A DNA stretch of 64,000 bases from Turritopsis dohrnii (GCA_027922465.2 BQMF02000416.1:124001-188000), one strand, 5' to 3'; positions 37,599-46,999 are shown, counted from the first letter of the stretch. Numbers and translations: made by a program. Notes: a model not told the origin generated them from the sequence alone.

Positions 37599-37618
37599 TT
37601 TATTTCATGCTTGTCATG
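37303..37618. repeat. 28-bp perfect inverted repeat flanking a 260-bp segment
   Basis: CATGACAAGCATGAAATAAA plus CTACCAG-type continuation at 37303-37330 is the exact reverse complement of 37591-37618. The enclosed segment holds the ORF at 37302-37595. Confidence 0.9.
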
Positions 37619-38799
37619 AAATAAAATATAAAGAAAAACATAAACTTACTTTAAAGCAATGACTGTGCATCTAACATGATGTCTCCTACCACACTTATGC
37701 TTATGTATGTTCTGTATTTCTCTCAGCTGTGAAGTACTTTTTCAAGGCTTTATCTACCAGATCCATGTGCTCATTGAAACACAAAAACCTTTATTCATCA
37801 GTATGGGTAAATTTAAGTATTCTGTTGCCATGTTATCGTTGAGATTAAGCGCCTTAAAAACTTTTTCTCTATGCATCATGACCGATGCAGACAAATTGAG
37901 AAAGAGGTTCATAAGATGATGCACGTGTGTTAGTTTTGAGCCGTATTTGCTTACTCTACCGACAACCGAAAGATTTAAAGCCTAAGGATTTGTTCTGATA
38001 CGTATTATCGTCTTGCGTACATTTGGCACGACAGCCGCACTTTCAAAACAAATGGAAAACCGAAAGAAGTACCATGAAGCTGGGATTAGGGGTATAGGTG
38101 TACCGTAAAATCGGGACTTGAGCAGTAACTTTGAGCCTTATCGAAGAGCTGCAATACGGCTCAAAACTGTTAGTTATAACCCCTATCATCATTGATCAAA
38201 AGGAGCCGATTTTTGAGCCGTAAAGAAGAACAATACAGCAGTAGGGTTTGCAGTTATAGCTTACCTAAAATTTGCGAGTCAAATGGGGCGCCAACAAATA
38301 ATGCGCTAATGCATAAAAAACCTATTCGATTGATTTTCAAACGACGCCGTTATTGAGTGATTACGACACGGCGTCAAGAATAGACAAACAGACAAAGAAG
38401 CACGACAGTAGATCATTTATAGTAGTCATTCTCTTGACTTAATTTTGCTACGGCTTGAGCCGTATGAGCCGTACCCTGCGTCCGCCCCTGGGCTATATAG
38501 ACGAAATGAACTTGGCATCTATAATACCCTCATGCATGAACTACGAGTGGGGGAAATCGCAGAATATACGAGATTTTTAAGAATGCCACCGAGTATTTTC
38601 GATGAGCTGCTTCATCTCATAGACGTTCATATTACGAAAAAAACACGAGACCCAATCCCTGTTCAACTTAAAGCACATCGTCCCAGTTCATCCCTGAATT
38701 TTGCGAAGCCGTTTACATGCGATTAAAACTTGGTTGACTCCTCCAAATTTCAATAAATGTTTCAGTTGCTTCTCACGTCGTCATTTTCGCGTGTAAAAG

Positions 38800-39548
38800 T
38801 CTTCAAAATGTTGTTTTCGTTTATGCATGGACGTATAAAAAGAGAAGGACTTACAACTTTTATAAATCTATTCAAACAAGCTCGTCTCGCTTTATTGAAA
38901 TTTTGACAAAAGCAGTTTTGAAACTCCCTCAGGTGCTGTTAAAAATACATGTTTCCATTGGCTTCCACACTAGCAGCCTTTTGTTATAAACACGAAAACT
39001 GTTGAAAAACACCAAAACTAAAAGTATGATTCCTTAGGAGTTCCTAAAGCTTCAGACTTGAAACTTTCAGAAAAGATAGATAAACTATCTCTCTGTTTTG
39101 TGTAGCTTAGGCATTTTTGAGGCGCAAATATTAACTTCATAACATGCAGAGACGCTGTGCCATGATTTTCTTCTATTTTCACTCGTAACATCTTCTAGCA
39201 AACTCACAGACATTTTAAAAACGATTAAATATCGTCGTCTGTGGCTTTGAACAATGAATAAAAGTGTTTTGAAAGCTAATAAGTCTTAATTCCTCTGATA
39301 TTTCAGTTTTCCGCGTTGGATTGGCACGTATATAATCGTTCGTCTCAACAAAAATCCAGTGAAATGCGAGACACGCTTTGGTATGAAAGGAATGCCGACA
39401 CAATGGATTTTAACAATAGAATTGAATAGCTATTGAAATGAGTTGTGAGTCCTTCTCTTTTTATACGTTCATGGTTTATGTTAGCGTCTAAAATCACATC
39501 GCGTGAACCGAACACGTGCGCGAAAACAATAGATTCGATTCGAAACAA
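38800..39548. repeat. Inverted duplication of a short coding-like segment in the Harbinger 3' half
   Basis: CGTATAAAAAGAGAAGGACT at 38831 (plus strand) and again on the minus strand at ~39465. In both orientations it encodes RIKREGLTT in an open context: FMHGRIKREGLTTFINLFKQ on plus, and DANINHERIKREGLTTHFNS on minus within 39345-39548. The arms differ by substitutions. The source may be a second Harbinger-encoded protein, but I do not recognise it. Confidence 0.5.
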
Positions 39549-39720
39549 TAGAAAAAAAATGACATTGAAAAATTAAAAGTTGAACATGTTCAACTTATCA
39601 TTTTTCAATGTCATTGAAAATTAGAGTGTAAAAAATGACATTTTTTTCTGAATACACTGTCATTTTTCAATGATCATTGAAAAATGATCATTGAAAAATG
39701 ATAGTGTATTTCAGCCTTTA

Positions 39721-40390
39721 ATCGTTACTCTGAGAATAAAGTCTGGTTTTCACTAGCAAGAATCTGTTACTTCCTTATAAGTAGAACGTTCCTCAGGTCT
39801 GAACACTTTCAAGTTTTTTCAAACACTTCATATTTTGTTTATGCAGCCTGTTTCAGACCTGACGAATACAACGATTGCGACGGTTACACTAAATTTTATT
39901 CGTCGTAAGCGTCAGGTCTGAACAAGGCTTAAAAGAACTCTTTTGTATGTTTGTCGGTTCTTTGAGTATAAAGGCTGCTTTTCACTAGCGAGAATTTGTA
40001 AGTTAAAATTTATGCATGTCAGTCGGAATGACTTAATATAATTCCCATAGAGAATGGAGAATGGTGTGATTAAAAAGTTCTGAGTTCTTTTGGCGAATAT
40101 ATAAAATCTGCGGACTGGGTTGGGAATTAAGCAGAATTGAAAGGAAAGGAGACGTATCGTTTCTTTGTTTTACGTCGTTTATATAGGCGAACTTTTTCGC
40201 CGCTAAGCATGCGCAGTAGCGTAATTGCGTAATGTCGACGAAGGTTGGAAAAATTTTAAAAAACATTTCAGTGTATTATACCATAGAAATACGAAAAGAG
40301 ATAGAATAAAGGCCGTTTTCCACTTCCAGAAAATTCCAGAGAATATGGCTTCGTAAAGGGGATAACACATTTACGGTCACAAAGCACAGT
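39721..40390. other. MITE debris between Harbinger and Penelope fragment
   Basis: Contains AGGCGAACTTTTTCGCCGCT (40185-40204) and the following ~30 bp, which also occur at the left end of the MITE at 54337. Similar openings TTTTCACTAGCxAGAATxTGT stand at 39751 and 39976. These look like fragments of one inverted-repeat family. Confidence 0.5.
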
Positions 40391-41190
40391 ATGGATGAAA
40401 CGTTAAAGGAACTAAACAAAATAAACAAGAAAGTAAGAATTACTGCAGAGGATGAAGAAAATGGAGAATTACCGTTCCTGGATTGTGTTGTGTCCAAAAC
40501 TTATGAAAATAAAGTGAAAACAAAATTCTACAAAAAGCCAACCCACACTAGGCAGTACACAAATTTTAAATCAAATCAACCATTGCATGTAAAGTTATCA
40601 ACCATCAAAACCTTAACAAAACGAGCAAAGACTGTCTGTCCCGTAAAAGAAGATTTGGATAAAGAGCCTTAATACACTGAAAGAAACATGCAGCTAAACG
40701 GTTTTCCAAAAAACATCGTGAAAAAAACAATGAAGGACACACTGAAATCGAACAAAGGACAAAAGAAACAAAGAAACGAGGACGAAAATATGACCAAAAT
40801 GTTCCTTCCTTATGAAAAAGGTATATCGGAGAAAATCTCTCAGAAAGCCTGAAGTTTCAACATCAAATTGGTTAATACAAAAGGAAAAGCCTTAAAAACA
40901 GTGGTAAAAAACTAGTCACCCAAGAATGAAAACGTAAAAAAGCAATTAGAAGTAGTGTATAAAGTCTCGTGCAATGAATGCAACAAATATTATATAGGTG
41001 AAACGGGAAGAACAATAGAAACAAGAATGAAAGAGCAGGAATACGGTGCACGCAGCAATGGAGAGAAAAAGTCAGGGTTATCAGAACATATTAAAAATAC
41101 AAATCATGAAGTGGATTTTCAAAACGTCAATATACTGTACAAAGAGAACAATTATAAAAAACGCAAATTCAGAGAAGCTAGCAATTAAAA
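40391..41190 (+). pseudogene. Penelope-like element fragment A: RT thumb and GIY-YIG endonuclease
   Basis: 5'-truncated copy. The frame at 40391-40670 carries LPFLDCVVS and FYKKPTHTRQYTNF, typical of the Penelope RT C-terminal region. A frame change near 40670 leads to NTLKETMQLNGFPKNIVKKT. After further decay, 40955-41190 encodes a GIY-YIG domain: VYKVSCNECNKYYIGETGRT, then ETRMKEQ and SGLSEHIKNTNHEVDF. The RT palm with its catalytic Asp residues is absent. In intact elements this single protein primes and integrates cDNA. This copy is dead. Confidence 0.88.
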
Positions 41191-41324
41191 ATAACAGACC
41201 AAATTAATTGAACAAAAAAGAAGAGATTAAAGCTTTATCGTTCGTGTGGGAGAACCTCTTGTAAATATGTTAATAATTATACTATTTTGTATAATTACTT
41301 ATTTGTTCTTAACAATTTTTAATC

Positions 41325-41655
41325 ATCTTATTATACTAATTCGCTTTGTGTGTCACACTTTTATTTTAGAGAGTGATATATTTGGTTTTCTTTTAACGGT
41401 CAAAACCTGCTTATTTTTTCCCTTTTCGTCGTAAAACCACATAGAGTGAAAGCGTTTTTTTTTACGATTAGTAAATGAGGAAATCCCACGGCTGATCGAT
41501 TTCATTGGCTAATAAAGGAAAACTCTAAAAATGCGCTCATTTGATTGGCTGACAAATTCCAAAAATTTCGGTCGTTAATAACGGCTTTCATTTCTTCGTT
41601 GTGATTTTGACGAAGAAACACAGGTTTGTATACATACGAGGGTATATATTGTTAA
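41325..41655 (+). repeat. Segment shared with the 2.45-kb array insert
   Basis: Downstream of Penelope fragment A. It aligns with 6525-6925: CTTATTATA, CACTTTTATTTTAGAGAGTG, CTTATTTTTTCCCTTTTCGT, CGTAAAACCACA, GACGAAGAAACACAGGTTTG. Probably the 3' untranslated or terminal-repeat region of this Penelope lineage, though that assignment rests on position only. Confidence 0.65.
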
Positions 41656-41730
41656 TTTGAAACTGTTTGCGATTAAAACATTCGCCAGATTCATAATATC
41701 AAATAAATAAAGAAAAGACAAATTTTAAAA

Positions 41731-41767
41731 TGAAGCAGAAGCTTTTCGTTAAAATAACATCATCAGT
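41731..41767 (-). ncRNA. Hammerhead-ribozyme-like motif in the tail of Penelope fragment B
   Basis: The minus strand reads CTGATGA, T, GTTA-TTT-TAAC (stem II with a 3-nt loop), GAAA, AGC-TTCT-GCT (short stem III), then TC. This matches the order of the hammerhead core (CUGAUGA, stem II, GAAA, stem III, UH). Penelope-like elements are known to carry type I hammerheads with short stem III. Weak points are one unpaired base before stem II and no convincing stem I, whose 5' side is interrupted 5 bp away by the DNA transposon at 41773. Confidence 0.4.
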
Positions 41768-42132
41768 GCTATCCCAGTAAGCAAAATGACGTTGGATTAA
41801 CGTCGGTCTGACGTCGCTTTCCAACGTTGGATGACGGTCGTTTAATAGTTGAAATGGAAACATCGAAACAACGTCGGATTGGGACGTCGAAACAACGTCG
41901 GAAAATGACGATAAAACGACGAATCCCGACGTCGAAATGACGTTGAAAGAACGTTAGATGACCGTGTTACAACCAAAATCAACGTCGGTATGACAACTAT
42001 ATAATGACAAAAACCGACCTATGAGTCATTTTGTCAAATATGAATCCACGTGAGCTTTTATGGTCATAAATGAAAACAGTTTTTTGTTAAACATAATTTA
42101 TTCAAACATGTATCATATTCGTTAATACAAAT

Positions 42133-42390
42133 TTAGTGTTCACTTTCACTGTCTGAAAGGGTTGGTGTGACGAATCTCCTTTTAGGTAGGAGGGGAGATC
42201 CGTCCAAATTCGTTTCGTCATGCGCATGCGATGTTACTTGACATCTTCCACCAGCACCGACGCGGTCAGGAACGTATTTCAAACAGTTGCCTATGATATT
42301 CCGCACCATAAGCTCTGTAGCATTGCCGTGCTTTTTCATTACAGCATCTAAGAAAGAAACTTTATTTATGAATTTCAAACGTTTCTTATC
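42133..42390 (-). CDS. C-terminal exon of the tnp2-like element gene
   Basis: Encodes FLDAVMKKHGNATELMVRNI, IGNCLKYVPDRVGAGGRCQ and a Ser/Asp/Glu-rich tail to a stop at 42133. The ATELMVRN...LKYVPDR pattern resembles C-terminal DUF4806-type segments that accompany such element proteins (recalled, uncertain). A splice acceptor just upstream is plausible. Spacing of ~200 bp to the previous exon fits one spliced transcript. Confidence 0.45.
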   Translation of the reverse strand, partial: DKKRLKFINKVSFLDAVMKKHGNATELMVRNIIGNCLKYVPDRVGAGGRCQVTSHAHDETNLDGSPLLPKRRFVTPTLSDSESEH

Positions 42391-42580
42391 TAAGCAAAAG
42401 CCTTTCCAGAATCATACCGGCTAATCATACGGAACTTTCTATCCCGGCAAAGCGAAACGAGACGATTATGACGAGGTCCTAGCTTTTATGTAATTGTCAC
42501 TAAATTTACTTTTCTGATCATATGGAAAATAAAAAAAATCACCCTGCCACCTAAAAACACTCTTTCCTTCCATTGAATAT

Positions 42581-43333
42581 TCAATCCTTACCGATGACTA
42601 CCCGGTAAATTCTCGTTTCCGCAAACGCTTTTTTTTCAATCAAACACTTGAGTTGAAATTCTTTCTTGTCATGATCTATATCAACTCCATTAATAAGCAA
42701 ATGTCTGTATTCCTCTAAAAAATCTTTCAAAAAATCCGTCACAGAATCTGGCTTTTGCTGGCCACAAAACAATGCAATGGCATAAGGTTTTCCATCATTC
42801 ACCCTGCCTAGAATTGGCCATACCTGGGTACCAGAGCTCTTGAATAATGGCAAGCCATCTATATTCACTGTCAATAGAATTTTTGTCCCAGTGATATTTG
42901 GAGATTGTCTTAAAATCCCTTGCCTGATACCAAGATATATGTAATCCCCACCACATTTGTTGGATACTGTAACTTTACTTGGGGTTCTTAACAGGGTCCT
43001 GGCATCCACAGGAAGTTCTTTGCATCCATGCTCCCTTAAAATTGATAGCAACCCATTCATAGCTGAGTGAGAGATATTCTCGTGGATTGCCCAATGTGCC
43101 AATTTTTTGCTAAACGTTTGATCATCTTCACCATGACACTGGCCTAGGTCAGCATCTTCACTTGATTCAAAGGACAAATCCATGGATGTGAACTCATCCT
43201 CAGAAGACAAGGAATTTTCACTTTCTCCTTCAATAACAACATCATTTTCGTTCTCATCCTCATGGCTTGATTTCTCCAAGTAAAGCAACAATTCTTTATT
43301 TCTCTGTCTCCAATTCGATGTTCTCGATGACAT
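42581..43333 (-). CDS. tnp2-like transposase N-terminal region (Transposase_21-like)
   Basis: ATG at 43333. An acidic Ser-rich stretch at residues ~22-65 is followed by LPVDARTLLRTP and then ILLTVNIDGLPLFKSSGTQV, WPILGRVNDGKPYAIALFCG, QQKPDSVTDFLKDFLEEYRH. The pattern DGLPLFKSS...WPIL...KP...FL.DF..E resembles tnp2 (CACTA) transposases. The usual continuation after FQLKCLI (a Cys-containing block) is missing; instead EKKAFAETRIYRVVIG leads to a possible donor (GGTAAGGATT) at ~42590. This suggests an internal deletion removed the catalytic part, and the product could not transpose alone. Superfamily assignment is from memory of motifs, not a search. Confidence 0.65.
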   Translation of the reverse strand: MSSRTSNWRQRNKELLLYLEKSSHEDENENDVVIEGESENSLSSEDEFTSMDLSFESSEDADLGQCHGEDDQTFSKKLAHWAIHENISHSAMNGLLSILREHGCKELPVDARTLLRTPSKVTVSNKCGGDYIYLGIRQGILRQSPNITGTKILLTVNIDGLPLFKSSGTQVWPILGRVNDGKPYAIALFCGQQKPDSVTDFLKDFLEEYRHLLINGVDIDHDKKEFQLKCLIEKKAFAETRIYRVVIGKD

Positions 43334-44513
43334 TTTAACACAGAGACTAGATCAAGAAAACAAACTGACATTAACTGACTTATATATAACTTTCCTGAAA
43401 ATGGAGTATTTCCTTTTCACAAAGACAGCATTAAGTCTCCAAGAAGGAGAGTGCTTCAAATTCAAAAGAGCGAAGATGCAAATGCTTCAGCTATTATGTT
43501 TTTATAATAAAGTTCCTTTCTGAGTCATAAATTTAGTTGTCACAATGGTTATCAAAATATGAACTGAATTGGAATGAAATATCATGTTTTTCACTAGATA
43601 TGTTTCTTGTGCTGTGCAGAATGGTTTTCAGCGAAAAAATACAGGGGAGTGAAATGGAAAAAGGGCCCTGAAAATTTTCTTCAAGGTTCTTTTTGTTGAT
43701 ATACATTCTAAGAAAAGATTGTGAAAAAAAAACACCAAAAAATATGTAGCAACAGAGATTTAAATGCCCTACATATGATCATCATAAAACATAAAAAAGA
43801 GCCAGCAGGCAATGACTGTAATTCTAGTTCTTGGTGTGAAGAAAGTGGGATAGCTCTCAAACATATAAAATAATAGGTAAAAATTTCTACTTACATCAAG
43901 CAATAAACGAACAGATGACGTGGAAACTGTTCGTAAATATTAAGTTAACAAAAGCAAAGAAAATTCATGCAAACTGATACGTTCCCTTCGCTCATAAACA
44001 TAAAAAAAATGTTCCCGCGCTCTGTTCACCTATCACGAAAATACTCGAATCACGCAGGCGCATAAAGTTCTTGGCGCGAAAATTATGAATAAAATTTTGC
44101 GACGTCGTTTCGACGTTGAAACAACGTTGGATGTTCTAATGACATTGTAATTACATTTCCTTCACTGTGTTATGTTTAATCTTAATAATAATGAAGCGCC
44201 TTGAAAAAATATTCGTGAAGTCAATCGTTTCTGATATGGTTGATTTATGGTCATTTTCAGTCGCAACTAAAAGTGACCGTCGTTCCGACGTTCATTTTGG
44301 TCGTATAATGGTTGCGACAATGAAACCACTAAAATGCAACTGCAATACAACGTCGGGTTGACGTCGGATGCTAACTGGGATGTTACGAGTTATATGGAAA
44401 ATGCACAAGTAAAAAATCTAAAAAGAGAAAAATGAGAAATCGCAGTAATTTTCATGGGAGCAACGGCAGAATGGTAATTATCACGATTTCCATTCATAAT
44501 GACATTACATTAT

Positions 44514-45347
44514 TTACGTCACTCCATTACGAAAAAGTCGTAGAACCTTTGTCTCGAGATTATTGTTCAAGCTTGGGCGTTTGAGGGCAATTAACGATGC
44601 CTCTAAATTCACCCGAGTTCTATTATTCAAAGGCGCACTCATCAATACCTTCCACGTGAATTCGTGCTGCGTGTTCGCCTGCAGGTGTTTTGAAGGCTCT
44701 GACACTCCAGTTGGTGAATAATGCTCTCTCCATCGCACTTCTACATTTCGTACCGTTTCACCGATATATGTTTGACCACAGGAACATTCCCCACTATAGA
44801 TTTTGCACGCCGGGTGAGGATTCGCGCTTTTCAATTTAAAAAGCTGCTTGACCTTTTTCGTATTCCATTTGATCATTACGTCATATTCATTGCTAGTAAA
44901 GGTCTTGAATTTTTCAAGAAAACTTTTAGCAACATCTTCATTTTTTGGACAATATGGAAATTCCAGTACCACGTACTTTTTTGGTGAATCAAAAAAGTTC
45001 TCAGGAATAATCATTTCAGCAACGTTGATCTCGTCACGTCGTTTCGTTTCAAATTGTCGTACGACACTGTCAATAACCCTTCGTGGAAAACCAGCTTTTG
45101 AAAACTTTTTCATGATGACATCTTTTTCTTGATTTAGATTTGATGAGATTTTTTCAGCTCTGTGGAGATCAGCATTAATTGCATTACGTTTATACTTCTT
45201 TGGAATATTGGAGCTCCAGTGAACAGGGATCTTGTTTTCATTTCGATAAACGGCTGTTTTAATTTCGTTGGCGTTGTACGTTATTTCTGTATCCAAGAAT
45301 TTAATTGGTGCGACTTCGATCTTTCTTTCCATTGAAAATGAAAGCAA
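44514..45347 (-). pseudogene. Penelope-like element fragment B: RT thumb and GIY-YIG endonuclease
   Basis: Open frame of 277 residues: VAPIKFLDTEITYNANEIKT and SSNIPKKYKRNAINADLHRA (RT C-terminal region), then KIYSGECSCGQTYIGETVRN, VEVRWREHY and FTWKVLMSAPLNNRTRVNLE, a GIY-YIG nuclease. The order matches Penelope proteins, but the sequence is of a different lineage from fragment A (ECSCGQTYIGETVRN versus ECNKYYIGETGRT). The stop at 44514 is followed by ~130 bp of tail, the DNA transposon, then the hammerhead-like motif. Confidence 0.88.
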
Positions 45348-45735
45348 TTTCAGTGACTAATTTTAGCAACAATCTTTTGAAAATCAACTTTGTAGCAATT
45401 ACTTTAAGTTTCTTTTCACTATAGATTTGTTTGATGATGTAATCTATAGTTTCTCTCACAGGAACGTTTGTAAATAAACTCTCAACATCATAAGAAACAT
45501 ATTCCTTCTCATCTCCTAAGGATGGTAAACTTTTAAGCATATCTGGAAATTTCTGAGTATTGTCCAGCATGAATTGGTTTTCAGAAATCAATGGTTGTAA
45601 GTATTTGGTAATGACCTGCGCAGCTTTGTAGGTGTAAGTTCCAACCTGTGCAATAATTGGTCGGAATTTCAACGTTTCAACATTAATATCACTTAATGAA
45701 TCGAATTTGTGTGTTTTTGCAAGACCTTTTTTTCT
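45301..45735 (-). pseudogene. Penelope-like fragment B: RT fingers, palm deleted
   Basis: The frame reads GLAKTHKFDSLSDINVETLK, FRPIIAQVGTYTYKAAQVI and EYVSYDVESLFTNVP (first catalytic Asp region), then IAFIFNGKK. At that point the canonical continuation with AMGSPLGP and YVDD is missing and the thumb follows in another frame. A short internal deletion has removed the rest of the active site. The 5' part of the RT is also absent: at ~45735, in AAAGAAAAAAAGG, the sequence joins the OB-fold pseudogene. Confidence 0.85.
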
Positions 45736-46373
45736 TTATAGCAATAATCGCACCTATCCAAATTCAGTTCAGTTGTATCGTCTTCTAGAAATACCTCCAT
45801 AATTTCATCTATTGTGGTAGGTACAGTCAATTTTTTGGCTGCAAAATATTTGACAATATGCGTGTGATAAACATTCACAGTAGCTGAATCGAAAATCATT
45901 TTCATGCTGAACTGGTTTTCTAGGTTATTGCGTAAGCACACAATTCCACATCTAGTGCACTTAAACAATCGACTTTTATCTCCAGACGAAACATTTTGAC
46001 TACAACGTGGACATACAACCCTTTGTTGCTCATTGAAAAACGAAGATGGCAGAAAATAAATTGATTTTATTCTCAATTCGAAAAGCCTGCTTTTAGCCTT
46101 GTTAATGTCAGTAGAGGAAGGTATAAAGATTGTATTGTGGTTTGTATTAAGCGAAACAGTTCCAAGGTAGTCGTTCACTACTGCACTTGTAATCAAATAC
46201 ACTCCATCGTTCTGAACTGACTTTATCCCATCACCCCACAATGTAACCTTTATTACACCCGTCTCATCATTAGCGGATAAATCTAACTTGTTTACAACTG
46301 CACCAGTTTTCCTTAACTTCGTAGGAATACGGACGACCTTCAACTGTGAGGTATGCTTCAAGTGATACTACAT
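45693..46373 (-). pseudogene. RPA-like OB-fold/zinc-ribbon protein, C-terminal part
   Basis: The frame lacks an ATG (TAG at 46373, TTG at 46361). It encodes an OB-fold stretch, DLSANDETGVIKVTLWGDGI, then SVQNDGVYLITSAVVNDYLG and TVSLNTNHNTIFIPSS. A four-Cys ribbon follows (CPRC...FKCTRC, residues ~117-139), then LDRCDYCYKEKK. The layout resembles the C-terminal OB plus zinc ribbon of RPA70-like single-strand DNA-binding proteins. Such proteins occur both as host genes and in mobile elements such as Helitrons. The last ~14 codons overlap the Penelope RT in another frame, so the real C-terminus is lost. Confidence 0.65.
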
Positions 46374-46397
46374 CTCGGTGAATATTACTTTCTAATA

Positions 46398-46635
46398 TTC
46401 ACTTAATTGTCAGTAACTCCGACTTTGCATATTCAAATGATGGATTAACCACCTTCTCAATCTTTGAGTTATGTCCAATTTGAATATCTTCTGCTGTTGA
46501 ATCGAAAAAGTTCATTTTTCGTTTCACCCCAGATAATTCGATAGGACTTCTCGTCTTGCAGCGTTTTCCAATTCGTCATGGTAGCTTTCATTAAAACAAA
46601 CACCACGGAACGTTTAGGTAGGCGATTGTAGCTGC
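46398..46635 (-). pseudogene. RPA-like OB-fold protein, N-terminal exon remnants
   Basis: After a TTGCAG acceptor-like site at ~46633 the minus strand reads YNRLPKRSVV, then in the next frame VCFNESYHDELENAARRE, then in a third frame TRSPIELSGVKRKMNFFDST and EDIQIGHNSKIEKVVNPSFE to TGA at 46398. The pieces fit one OB-fold protein broken by two or three small indels. It lies just upstream of, and on the same strand as, the zinc-ribbon part, so the two are remains of one gene. Confidence 0.55.
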
Positions 46636-46999
46636 AAGTTAAAATATTTCAAATTTTGATTTTTCTTGGTATGCTTCACTGATGTCACATTATGTACATA
46701 AGCAACGAGATCTGCAAAATAACAATAAGTAAAATTGACATAGAAACATTATATTCAAATGTCATTACAGTCAGACCGTTTATTTTTGAGACCAAAATAT
46801 TGCAAAAAGACTTATGCATGCACATTGCCTACCAGCTGTATTCATTCCCAAACATTTCTACGTTGCCTTGATTAAAGCTACCCAAAACTGATTTGATAAT
46901 ATTGTAAGTAGGCATAGTTTCTTCACGAGACGTTACGATCACCCAAAAACCAGTGTTGCAGTAGTAGTTCGAGTGCAAACACTTTATACAGTATAAATA

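Larger units (their letters stand above)
35896..38490 (+). mobile_element. hAT-type element (5-bp target duplication) nested in Harbinger
   Basis: Ends are CAGGGGCGGACGCAG (35896-35910) and its exact reverse complement (38476-38490). Flanks are GGCTA on both sides (35891-35895; 38491-38495), a 5-bp duplication as reported for hAT5-type elements. Removing it restores the transposase frame of the host element (AW-L-YRRNELG). Copies of the word TGAGCCGTA or its complement occur near both ends (35922, 37938, 38156, 38215, 38456, 38465), as expected of subterminal transposase-binding repeats. No hAT transposase domain is recognisable. Confidence 0.9.
35796..38760 (+). pseudogene. Harbinger transposase, 5' part, split and internally deleted
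   Basis: ATG at 35796 gives MDSEEETAAAVVIKK. A frameshift in an A-run is followed by VERRKSKERSAWVKAW up to 35895, where the hAT element begins. The frame resumes at 38496 as YRRNELGIYNTLMHEL and continues EYTRFLRMPPSIFDELLHLI, a conserved PIF/Harbinger (HARBI1-like) N-terminal region. After VHITKKTRDPIPVQLK the family sequence is lost; another frame near 38705 (CEAVYMRLKTW) may be a downstream piece brought in by an internal deletion. No DDE catalytic triad is visible, so it cannot be an active transposase. Confidence 0.85.
35686..39717 (+). mobile_element. PIF/Harbinger DNA transposon, non-autonomous, with nested insertions
   Basis: Terminal inverted repeats start AGGCTGAAATACACTATCAT and continue TTTTCAATGATCATTTTTCAATGAT. 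The right end is the exact reverse complement over ~45 bp. It is flanked by TTA (35683-35685 and 39718-39720), the target typical of PIF/Harbinger. The ends contain tandem ATCATTTTTCAATG motifs that also occur inside. It carries the 5' part of a Harbinger transposase (35796 onwards), split by a hAT-type element at 35896-38490. Without that nest it is ~1.4 kb and lacks the DDE catalytic region. Confidence 0.93.
41773..44379 (-). mobile_element. DNA transposon with CCCAG ends, tnp2/CACTA-like, internally deleted
   Basis: Ends CCCAGTAAGCAAAATGACGT and, on the other strand, CCCAGTTAGCATCCGACGT. It is flanked by AT on both sides (41771-41772, 44380-44381), fitting the 2-3-bp targets of CACTA/EnSpm-type elements. 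The first ~200 bp and last ~100 bp are crowded with GACGTCG/AACGTCG/AACGTTG words, likely transposase-binding repeats. It encodes a tnp2-like N-terminal region and a short C-terminal exon on the minus strand. It was inserted into the 3' untranslated region of Penelope fragment B. Confidence 0.8.

Noticed and set aside
35686..39720. LTR retrotransposon bounded by the GTCGTAATCGTC / GTCGTAAGCGTC direct repeats
   Set aside because: No gag, protease or RT inside, and the interval is fully explained by the Harbinger TIRs and TTA duplication.
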